Below, one piece after another: positions 34,801 to 40,986 of a stretch of 64,000 nt of DNA. Within the stretch, counting starts at the first letter, position 1. Each line of letters begins with the position of its first letter. Origin of the DNA: Azospirillum sp. TSH58 (GTDB taxonomy: Bacteria; Pseudomonadota; Alphaproteobacteria; Azospirillales; Azospirillaceae); NCBI RefSeq assembly GCF_003119115.1, contig NZ_CP022364.1:644501-708500 (forward strand), given 5' to 3'. Under the pieces are notes generated by a model that saw nothing but the letters and a program-made list of their open reading frames with translations, was not told the DNA's origin and made no database searches. A program made the position numbers and the translations under genes.

Positions 34801-35348
34801 GGCTTCCCGGCTCCACCGCCCTGACCGAGGCCGTCGCCAAGGGCTATTTCAAGCTGCTCGCCTACAAGGACGAGTATGAGGTGGCCCGGCTCTACACCGA
34901 CACCGGCTTCGTCGAGCAGGTCGGCCGGATGTTCGAGGGCGACTACAAGCTGGTCTTCCACATGGCCCCGCCGGTGATGGGCGAGAGCGGCGAGGACGGT
35001 GGCGAGCCGAAGAAGAAGCGCTTCGGCCCGTGGATGCTCAAGGCCCTGCGCCTGCTCGCCAAGGGCAAGCGCCTGCGCGGCAGCCCGCTCGACCCGTTCG
35101 GCTGGCTGGCCGAGCGCCGCATGGAGCGCCGCCTGATCGCCGACTACGAGGCCATCATGGGCGAGATCCTGCACGGCCTGACCCGCGACAACCACGCCAC
35201 CGCGGTGGAGATCGCCCGCCTGCCGCAGGAGATGCGCGGCTATGGACCGGTGAAGGCCCGCAACGTCGAAGCGGCCAAGGCGAAGGAGGCCGCCCTGCTC
35301 GACGGCTTCCGCCAGCCCGCCGCGCCGCAGCCGATGGCCGCGGAGTGA
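31833..35348 (+). CDS. Indolepyruvate ferredoxin oxidoreductase, fused alpha-beta form
   Basis: 1171 residues. Oxidises arylpyruvates such as indolepyruvate to acyl-CoA with reduction of an iron-sulfur carrier. Order of domains: TPP-binding pyrimidine and core parts (GYRGSPLGGFD near 50; CSGCPHNTSTHVPEG; GDGTYYHSGILAIRQA and LFNDAVAMTGGQP as the TPP-Mg site), a Cys-rich iron-sulfur section around residue 630 (CEGCGDCSAKSSC, then CNKDYSCTKGFCPSF), and the gamma domain (GIYVTGVGGTGVVTIGALLG) to the C-terminus. The ATG at 31833 has AAGGGG upstream. Single gene. In Azospirillum indolepyruvate is also the precursor of indoleacetate, so the enzyme may compete for it; this is inference. Confidence 0.93.
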   Translation: MALATVTLDDKYALEQGRVYLTGTQALVRLPMMQRQRDLAAGLNTACFISGYRGSPLGGFDQNLWNARKFLEKNHIRFQPGVNEELGATAVWGSQQVGMFPGAKYDGVYSMWYGKGPGVDRSGDVFKHANAAGTSRNGGVLVLTGDDHNAKSSTFPHQSEHAFMHAMIPVLNPSGVQEILDYGLIGWAMSRYSGCWIAMKTIAETVDTSASVYIDPHRVSPIIPADFPMPPGGLNIRWPDPPLEQEYRLMKHKLYAALAFARANRLDKVMVSSPRPRFGIVTTGKSYLDVRQAFDELGITEEMAADWGLTVYKVGMPWPLERDGVRHFAEGLDEIVVVEEKRAVIENQLKEQLYNWHPDVRPKVVGKFDEHGEWILPSAGELSPAQIAVVIGRRLERFVDNENLKRRVAFLDAQEKQKAHQARVIRKPTFCSGCPHNTSTHVPEGSRALGGIGCHYMATWLDRKTDTFTQMGGEGVPWVGQAPFTEEKHIFANLGDGTYYHSGILAIRQAIAAKATITYKILFNDAVAMTGGQPVDGTLTVQSLANQLRAEGVGRIVVVSDEPEKYGIGDGLPQYTSVEHRDDLERVQKEMREISGVSVLIYDQTCATEKRRRRKRGKMVDPAKRVIINELVCEGCGDCSAKSSCVSVVPLETEFGRKRQIDQSSCNKDYSCTKGFCPSFVTVEGGQLRKPKPAAAKAGADPSDLRTPTLPTLDRPWGIYVTGVGGTGVVTIGALLGMAAHIEGKGVGVLDMTGLAQKGGAVTSHIRIAATPEDIHSVRIAAGGADAVVGCDLIVAGAGDALSKMAHGHTRAVINTHDTITVDFLKKPDFTVPVRDLVADIRKACGEGAVNAFDATKLATALMGDSIATNPFLMGYAWQKGLIPITAEAILKAIELNGVAVKMNTDAFNWGRRAAVDLAAVEAAANPPQEQAASQANGHDLFILDQRRPSASLDEAIARRTAFLTDYQDAAYASRYHALVDWTRRVEGQRLPGSTALTEAVAKGYFKLLAYKDEYEVARLYTDTGFVEQVGRMFEGDYKLVFHMAPPVMGESGEDGGEPKKKRFGPWMLKALRLLAKGKRLRGSPLDPFGWLAERRMERRLIADYEAIMGEILHGLTRDNHATAVEIARLPQEMRGYGPVKARNVEAAKAKEAALLDGFRQPAAPQPMAAE

Positions 35349-35420
35349 CCAATGGGGTTGCGACCGGAAAGGTTGTGACCGAAGCGACCGGGTGCGGGGT
35401 GCGGACGGCCTTCCGCACCC

Positions 35421-36347
35421 TCACCGCGGCTGCAGGACGCCGATCTCGGCCAGCGCGGCGCGGTTGCGGGTGACGGCGGCGGCCAGATGGCGCAAGTGCT
35501 GCTGCTGAAGGACCGGATTGGCGAAGGTGCGCAGATGGCCCTTCAACACATGCTCCCCGAAATTGAGGGAGAGGTCGGCGTCCAGGTGATGCCCCTTCCG
35601 GGATGTGGCGTGAACGACCATCAGAGGGTGCCCGTCGAGCATGAAGCCATGGCGGTTCCGCGGGTCGGGCATGGTCACATCGGCCAGAGGCGCGTCGTAG
35701 ACCTGCCACAGGCGCGCGTCGAGCACCTCCACGCAGGCGGGATCGGGCAGGACCAGCGCGTTCAGCACATTCTGCTCCCACAGCGCGTGCTGGGCCACCC
35801 CCCGGCAGGTCACGGCCCATTGCGCCAGCAGGCCGCGCGACACCCACAGCATCAGGGCCGACATCAGGTAGGGGCGTTCCGGATCGATCCCCCGGTCCCG
35901 GAACAGGCGCTCCGCCGGTATGACGTAGTGGCCGCCACCGTGCAGTTCGTCCATCATCCCGCCGACGGTCATCCGGTCCACCGTGTCGGTGGTGGCGAGC
36001 GCCTTGCCGGAGCGCCGGAGGTCCTCCGCCAGCCCTTCGGCCGCGGCGAGGTCGAGGGCGCCCGCCATCATGTCGGCGTCCAGCCACAGCAGGCTGTCCC
36101 AAGCCTCGCCCGAGCAGTATTCCGACAGGTGGCCCTTGCACAGGTAGGGGTGCGCGTCCGCCGGCAGGATCTTCGGCCGGTCGAGCAGCAGGCCGGCGGC
36201 GCGCAGGTAATCGCGTTGTCCATCGGTCAGGCCGAAATCGCAGACGCGCACCCGCTCCAGCGGGAAGCGGCCCGTCAGCCCCTCCAGGAAGGCCAGCGTG
36301 GTGATGAAGTAGCGCGCGTTGGCGCCGGTCACGCACAGTGTGGTCAT
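35421..36347 (-). CDS. Glycosyltransferase-like (GT-A, DxD) protein
   Basis: 308 residues. The N-terminus MTTLCVTGANARYFITTLAF and the centre LLWLDADMMAGALDL, with a DxD-type metal site, resemble nucleotide-sugar transferases of GT-A fold; GHPLMVVHATSRKGHH near the C-terminus may be the His site of GT8-like enzymes. Donor and acceptor unknown. The start overlaps the stop of the TPR gene as ATGA, so it is the third gene of a coupled unit. Confidence 0.72.
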   Translation of the reverse strand: MTTLCVTGANARYFITTLAFLEGLTGRFPLERVRVCDFGLTDGQRDYLRAAGLLLDRPKILPADAHPYLCKGHLSEYCSGEAWDSLLWLDADMMAGALDLAAAEGLAEDLRRSGKALATTDTVDRMTVGGMMDELHGGGHYVIPAERLFRDRGIDPERPYLMSALMLWVSRGLLAQWAVTCRGVAQHALWEQNVLNALVLPDPACVEVLDARLWQVYDAPLADVTMPDPRNRHGFMLDGHPLMVVHATSRKGHHLDADLSLNFGEHVLKGHLRTFANPVLQQQHLRHLAAAVTRNRAALAEIGVLQPR

Positions 36348-38014
36348 GATCGATCCTGCAAGGGTCCGTTCAGCGCCGCCAGATCGCGGCGCAGCCGCTC
36401 CACCGGCTCCGTCCAGTCGCCGAACACGGATTGCCGGTAGAGGCGCGCGGTCGGATACCAGGGCGAATCTGTCCTGCCGCACATCCAGCGCCATTCCGCC
36501 CCCTGATCGAGCAGCACCGCCACCGGCTTCCCCAGCGCTCCGGCGAGGTGGGCCACGGCGGTGCAGGGGCTGATCACGATGTCCAGCGCCTGGATCGCCG
36601 CGGCGGAGTCCGCGAAATCGCGAAGCTCCGCCCCGAGGTCGAGGACCGGGCCGAGCGGGGCGAGGCGGTCCAGGTCCGACCGCCCGTGGGCGACCTGGAG
36701 CAGAACCGCCGTCACGCCGGGGACGCCGGTCAGAGGCAGCACCGCCTCGAACCCCGGCGAGCGCTGGCGGTGGTAGGGAAAGGCGACCGAGCCGTGCCAG
36801 ACCAGCCCGGCCTTCACCCCCGGCAGGCCGGCCAAGCGGTCCGCCCAGCGCCGCGCCGCCGCGTCGGGCGCCCGCAGATAGGGAACGGCCGCGGGCACGC
36901 TGTCCAGATCGGTGCCCATGCGATGGATCAGGCTCATGATGGGGATTTGCACGTCGTGGGCTGGCGGCGGTCCGTCGAGCCCGGACAGGTCGTCCAGCAG
37001 CTCCGACGCGCGGAACAGGGCGAGCAGCCCCTCCGGCCCGTGGAAGACCACGCGCATGCCCTGGGCCCGCAGCAGCGGGGCGTAGCGGATGAACTGGATG
37101 GCGTCGCCATGGCCGCGGTCGGCGTGGATCAGCAGCGTCTTGCCCGGCCGGACCCGACCGTCCCACACCGGCCGGCTGTAGGAGCGCGGCGGCCGGAAGG
37201 TGGGCAGGCTCAGCCGCGCCTCGTAATCCGCCGCCCCCTCGCGCAGGCGCCCGGTGAGCATCCGCAGCGTCCCCCGCCCCGCCCGCGCCGCGTCCATCCC
37301 CGGCGACAGGCGCAAGGCGCGGTCGAAGGCGGTTTCCGCCGGGATGACCGCGTGTCGTCCCAGCCCGGCGAAGCCCAGGTTGGCCCAATGCTCGGCCACG
37401 GCCGGGTCGAGCGCTGCGGCCCGGCGCAGGGCGGTGCGCGCCTCGTCCTGCCGCCACGCCGCCAGCGCCGCCGCCCCCGCCGCCCCCCAGGCGGCCGCCG
37501 TGCCGCGCAGCAGCGCCAACCGGGCGAAGGCGTCGGCCGCCGCGTCCGGCCGTTCCGCCGTGCCCAGCGCCTCCGCCAGATTGTTCAGGCTGCGGGCGTG
37601 GCCGGGGGCCAGCGCCAGCGCCAGACGGTAGAGCGCCACCGCCGCCGCGCCGTCCCGCGCGCCCAGCCGCAGGTCGCCGAGATCGCAGGCGAGATCGGGC
37701 GACCACACGCCGCGGCGCACGGCGCCGGCCAGCAGGGCCGCCGCCCGGTCCGGCCGTCCCTGGCGTTTCAGGCATTCCGCTTGGCTGCGCGCGTAGGCGG
37801 GGTTCTCCGGCGCGCAGGCGGAGGCCCGGCGGAAGCGCGCCTCGCCTCTCGCGGGATCGCCCGCGGAGACGGCCAGCACGCCCAGGATGTTCCAGGCTTC
37901 GCCGTGGCCGGGGGCCAGCGCCAGGGCGCGGACGACCCGTCGCTCCGCCCCCGCCCGGTCGCCCCGCTGGAGCGCGGCGGCGCCTGCGCGGAGAAAGTCC
38001 ATCGCGTCGGTCAT
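36344..38014 (-). CDS. TPR protein with C-terminal GT9-like glycosyltransferase domain
   Basis: 556 residues. About eight TPR units fill residues 1-270 (AERRVVRALALAPGHGEAWN, LYRLALALAPGHARSLNNLA). The C-terminal part has the features of heptosyltransferase-type GT-B domains: LLIHADRGHGDAIQFIRYAP, VKAGLVWHGSVAF, and the donor-site ISPCTAVAHLAGALGKPVAV followed by EWRWMCG. Such fusions are common in Alphaproteobacteria near flagellin or polysaccharide genes; substrate unknown. Both ends overlap neighbours by 4 bases (ATGA). Confidence 0.82.
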   Translation of the reverse strand: MTDAMDFLRAGAAALQRGDRAGAERRVVRALALAPGHGEAWNILGVLAVSAGDPARGEARFRRASACAPENPAYARSQAECLKRQGRPDRAAALLAGAVRRGVWSPDLACDLGDLRLGARDGAAAVALYRLALALAPGHARSLNNLAEALGTAERPDAAADAFARLALLRGTAAAWGAAGAAALAAWRQDEARTALRRAAALDPAVAEHWANLGFAGLGRHAVIPAETAFDRALRLSPGMDAARAGRGTLRMLTGRLREGAADYEARLSLPTFRPPRSYSRPVWDGRVRPGKTLLIHADRGHGDAIQFIRYAPLLRAQGMRVVFHGPEGLLALFRASELLDDLSGLDGPPPAHDVQIPIMSLIHRMGTDLDSVPAAVPYLRAPDAAARRWADRLAGLPGVKAGLVWHGSVAFPYHRQRSPGFEAVLPLTGVPGVTAVLLQVAHGRSDLDRLAPLGPVLDLGAELRDFADSAAAIQALDIVISPCTAVAHLAGALGKPVAVLLDQGAEWRWMCGRTDSPWYPTARLYRQSVFGDWTEPVERLRRDLAALNGPLQDRS

Positions 38015-38676
38015 GGCGGCAGGTCCAGCGCGTTCAGGGCCTCCGCCCAGACCTCCGCGGCGCGGATGGGGTGGAGGTGGTGGTCACCGGGATTGGGGCT
38101 GCGGAACGCCTCGGCGACCAGCCCGCTCTCCGGGTCGGTGATGCGCGGCGTGATGTCGACGAAGGGCAGCCCGCGCGCCACCGCCGCGTCGCGCAGGCGG
38201 GCGTTGTAGCGGTGGGTCAGCTCGGTGCGCTGGCGCAGGGTGGCGGTGACCTCGTGCCGGGCGCGGGCGACCTTGCCGCGGGTCTCACCGTCGCGGATGG
38301 TCGGCAGCACCGCCCCGGTCAGCACCAGCGTGGGATAGCCGCCCGCCAGCAGGTCGTCCACGAAAGCGGCGCAGGCGGCCACCGACTCCTCCAATTGCCG
38401 CTCGACGCCGTCGCCGTGCTTCTGCGCCCGCCACCAGATGACGAAGCCGCAATCGACCTCGCCGAGCTGGATCACCGGGATGGCGTCCGGATCGGCGGGC
38501 AGCAGCGCCTCCTTGAACAGAGCGACCGCGTGGGTTTGACTCTCCGGGTTGCGCAGCCCGACCGCGGTCGCGCCGGGAACCAGCAGACAGCGCGCCGGCC
38601 TTTCGAGCAGGCGGATCGTCGCGGCGACCTCGAAGGATTGCGCATGGCTGTCGCCGATGAAGTACCAGTCCCGCAT
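38011..38676 (-). CDS. SGNH/GDSL-type hydrolase-like protein
   Basis: 221 residues. Block I FIGDSHAQSFE (Ser nucleophile in GDSH), an Asn/Gly block (PVIQLGEVDCGFVIWW, GEvDC) and DHHLHP near the C-terminus give an SGNH-type catalytic set. Members act as esterases, often acetyl-esterases on polysaccharides, and lie with glycosyltransferases as here. No signal peptide. The ATG at 38676 trims ten unconserved residues. First gene of the three-gene coupled unit. Confidence 0.75.
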   Translation of the reverse strand: MRDWYFIGDSHAQSFEVAATIRLLERPARCLLVPGATAVGLRNPESQTHAVALFKEALLPADPDAIPVIQLGEVDCGFVIWWRAQKHGDGVERQLEESVAACAAFVDDLLAGGYPTLVLTGAVLPTIRDGETRGKVARARHEVTATLRQRTELTHRYNARLRDAAVARGLPFVDITPRITDPESGLVAEAFRSPNPGDHHLHPIRAAEVWAEALNALDLPP

Positions 38677-38806
38677 GCCCCACGACCCACGCCGCCATTG
38701 GCGCATTGTGGAGCGGCGGCGGGGTGGGAGTAAACCGGGAAACGAAAAGGGGGCCGTTGTCTCAACTCGACCGCCTCAAGTCCACTCCAATCCCTTGGCG
38801 GGAAGC

Positions 38807-38831
38807 GCGAGGGGCGGAAGGAGCCCCTCGC
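38807..38831 (-). terminator. Hairpin after the anti-sigma gene
   Basis: GCGAGGGGC/GCCCCTCGC, a 9-base perfect stem with a 7-base loop, 20 bases after the anti-sigma stop; no T run, so terminator strength is uncertain. Confidence 0.5.
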
Positions 38832-38850
38832 AAGGCCCCCCCACTCCGCC

Positions 38851-39798
38851 TCAGCTGTCCTTCGGCTTGTGCGTGTCGCTGATCGGCTGGACGCCGGCGG
38901 GCGGCTGGTCCTGCTGCTGCTGGGGCTGCTGCTCCTGCTGCGGCTGGGGCTGCTGGTTCTGCTGGGGCTGCGGCTCGGGGCGGCGCGGGCCGGCCTTGAC
39001 GTCGTTGTAGACGGCCTCGGCGACGCGCAGCAGGTCCTCCTTGGACATCCGGCCGGCCAGCGCGTAGGCCAGCGGGCCCTCCACCCAGTAGATGGTCGCC
39101 ACGTCGCCGTTCTGCGAGAAGCCGAACTTCGCCGGGTTGCCGGAGCGCGGGGCGCCGACGAACAGGGTGACGCGCTTGTTCGCCTCGTTCACGTACATGT
39201 ACTGGGCGCCGGCCCCCAGCTCGGTGGGCAGCGACCGGCCGCCGATCAGCCGCAGCCCGACCTTGTCGAGGTCCGGGCCGAAGACGTCGCGGCCGACGCG
39301 CTTGGACAGCCAGCTGTTCAGCTCGTCTTGGTTGTCAGCGCCGAGCTCGACCTGGAAGCGCTCGTCGGAGGTGTAGAAGCGGTGGGCCTGGGTGGCCTCC
39401 TCGGCGAAGGTCTGGAGCGTCTGGCGCTGCTGGACGACCGGCGACTGGTCCACCGCGCCACGCCCCAGCCAGCCGCCACTGGCGCCGGCCACGATCAGCA
39501 TCACCGCCGCGGCCATGCGCACCCAGGAACGGGCGTGCCAGGGGGCGGCGTTGTCGTTGCCGGGCATGCGCCCGCGCAGCCTGCCTGTCAGCTCCTCGAC
39601 CGGGCCGCTGGCCGGCTCGCGCAGCACGGGGTCGAAGAGTTCGTGCAGCAGCGCGGCCTGGGCGCGGTAGTCCTCGGCCCGGCGGGCGGCATCGGGGTCG
39701 TCGGCCAGCCATCGCTCCACGAAGAGCCGGCGTTCCGGAGCCAGGTGCCCATCCACGTAGGCATGCAGTTCGTCGTCCGTTACGCAATGCGCGTTCAT
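38851..39798 (-). CDS. Membrane anti-sigma factor (RsiW/ChrR-independent type)
   Basis: 315 residues. The N-terminal 65 residues (VTDDELHAYVDGHLAPERRL) form an anti-sigma domain without the HxxxCxxC zinc motif; one membrane helix follows (VRMAAAVMLIVAGASGGWLG, near 95-115), then an extracytoplasmic domain (RLIGGRSLPTELGAGAQYMY) and a C-terminal tail of about 35 residues rich in Gln and Pro. It holds the sigma factor at the membrane until a signal, probably regulated proteolysis, releases it. The ATG at 39798 overlaps the sigma stop by one base (TGATG). Confidence 0.88.
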   Translation of the reverse strand: MNAHCVTDDELHAYVDGHLAPERRLFVERWLADDPDAARRAEDYRAQAALLHELFDPVLREPASGPVEELTGRLRGRMPGNDNAAPWHARSWVRMAAAVMLIVAGASGGWLGRGAVDQSPVVQQRQTLQTFAEEATQAHRFYTSDERFQVELGADNQDELNSWLSKRVGRDVFGPDLDKVGLRLIGGRSLPTELGAGAQYMYVNEANKRVTLFVGAPRSGNPAKFGFSQNGDVATIYWVEGPLAYALAGRMSKEDLLRVAEAVYNDVKAGPRRPEPQPQQNQQPQPQQEQQPQQQQDQPPAGVQPISDTHKPKDS

Positions 39799-40340
39799 CA
39801 CTTCACCCGCCTGAGGGCCACCGAGCCCTCGTTCGCCAGCTTCGCCCTGACCGCCTCGCGCGCCCGCGAAAGGCGCGACATGACGGTCCCGATCGGCACG
39901 CCGAGCGTCTCGGCGACCTCCTCGTATTTCAGGCCCTCCAGCGCGACGAGGAGCAGCACCTTGCGCTGTTCCTCCGGCAGATCGTCGAGAGCGCGCATCA
40001 TCTCGCGCAACTCCACACGTTCCTCCTGCCGGGCCGGCGTCACCAGCTTCGACTCGACGCTGTCCACATCGACCTCGTCGGGCCGCGACGCTTTGGAGCG
40101 GACCTGATTGACATGGACGTTGTGCAGGATGGTGAAAAGCCACGCCCGCAGGTTCGTCCCCGCCTTGAAGGTGTCGGCGCGCGCCACCGCCCGCGTCAAC
40201 GCCTCCTGCACCAGATCCTCGGCATCCGAACGGTTGCGCAGCAACGCGCGCGCGTAGCGGCGCAGCGACGCAATGTGGACTTCCAGCTCGACCCCGAACG
40301 TGCTCAAACGCGCACCCGATTGTTGCCTCGAAGGCTCCAC
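39798..40340 (-). CDS. ECF RNA polymerase sigma factor
   Basis: 180 residues with region 2 (LLRNRSDAEDLVQEALTRAV, NLRAWLFTILHNVHVNQVR) and region 4 (LPEEQRKVLLLVALEGLKYE, LGVPIGTVMSRLSRAREAVR). Start uncertain: GTG at 40340 has no good ribosome binding site, TTG at 40307 is an alternative. A strong site, GAAGGAG, precedes an ATG at 40362 that is out of frame by one base, see findings. Operon with the anti-sigma. ECF group not assigned. Confidence 0.9.
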   Translation of the reverse strand: MEPSRQQSGARLSTFGVELEVHIASLRRYARALLRNRSDAEDLVQEALTRAVARADTFKAGTNLRAWLFTILHNVHVNQVRSKASRPDEVDVDSVESKLVTPARQEERVELREMMRALDDLPEEQRKVLLLVALEGLKYEEVAETLGVPIGTVMSRLSRAREAVRAKLANEGSVALRRVK

Positions 40341-40438
40341 GGACCGCCGGGCGGCGGATCATGGCACTCCTTCAGGTAGGAACGGGTGGCGCGCCCTCCC
40401 AGGGCCGAGCCCCATGCAGGACCCGGTACGCCAGGATG

Positions 40439-40464
40439 AACGCCCCCCGCTCATCGTTTATTCC
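40439..40464 (-). promoter_or_regulatory. Candidate ECF-type promoter upstream of the sigma gene
   Basis: On the minus strand GGAAT, 17 bases, CGTT resembles the GGAAC-N16/17-CGTT promoters of alphaproteobacterial ECF/EcfG sigma factors, with one mismatch. It lies about 100 bases before the sigma start, so autoregulation is possible. Confidence 0.3.
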
Positions 40465-40628
40465 AGACTTTGATGCCCGTGCAGCAAAAATTCGGCGAAA
40501 TCGCGGCGGGCCCGAAAAGCGCCACCGAAGCTCGGCCTTGTGGCATATCGCCGCTGCGCGCGGATAAGCGCCCGAATCCGCCGAGCGGCTTGGCACAATC
40601 CACCGCACTGCGTCATAAGGGCGGGGCC

Positions 40629-40925
40629 ATGGCACGCCATCACGACACCATCGAGATCCTGGTCACCGCCCGCCATCTGGAGGCTCAGGGCATCCGCCCG
40701 AGCGCGCGCATGGTGCGGCTGGCGTTGGGCGGCGGCAGCAACGCGGCCATCGCCCAGGCGCTGGCCATGGCGGAGCTGACCCCGCTGGAGGAGCTGATCC
40801 GGCGACGGCGCGACCAGCTCGACCTCGACATCGCCAACGCCCGCCGCGCGCTGGCGGAGCTGGAAGCCGAACAGGCCCGGCTGGACGAGCTGGACGATTC
40901 CCTGACCGCGCTCGACAAGGTGTAG
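40629..40925 (+). CDS. KfrA-N-like small DNA-binding protein
   Basis: 98 residues. The first 55 match the helix-turn-helix of the KfrA N-terminal domain (IEILVTARHLEAQGIRPSAR, MVRLALGGGSNAAIAQALAM); the remainder is a coiled coil (DQLDLDIANARRALAELEAE). In plasmid KfrA the coiled coil is long; here it is short, so this is a minimal version on what looks like a chromosome. Role unknown, maybe transcriptional regulator. The ATG at 40629 is set by the conserved domain. Confidence 0.75.
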   Translation: MARHHDTIEILVTARHLEAQGIRPSARMVRLALGGGSNAAIAQALAMAELTPLEELIRRRRDQLDLDIANARRALAELEAEQARLDELDDSLTALDKV

Positions 40926-40934
40926 CCGCGACGG

Positions 40935-40972
40935 AAAACCCCTCCCCCGGACCATGCCGGAGGAGGGGTTTC
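40935..40972. terminator. Bidirectional terminator between the KfrA-like gene and prpE
   Basis: AAACCCCTCC (40936-40945) pairs with GGAGGGGTTT (40962-40971), with an inner CCGG/CCGG stem around ACCATG; A and T runs flank it. Serves both convergent genes. Confidence 0.8.
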
Positions 40973-40986
40973 GAACGCGGGGCCGG

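Noticed and set aside
31806..35195. Very long open frame antisense to the indolepyruvate oxidoreductase
   Set aside because: Codon bias of a GC-rich genome leaves the opposite strand open; the product is His/Asp/Val-rich with no family features, while the forward frame has clear domains. The same holds for the long antisense frames at 8.9-10.6, 21.8-23.4 and 59.4-62.0 kb.
38851..40362. Continuous open frame covering sigma and anti-sigma genes
   Set aside because: Only the 3' part, the anti-sigma factor, has family features; the 5' part is a shadow of the sigma gene. Kept as a finding only for the odd ribosome site.
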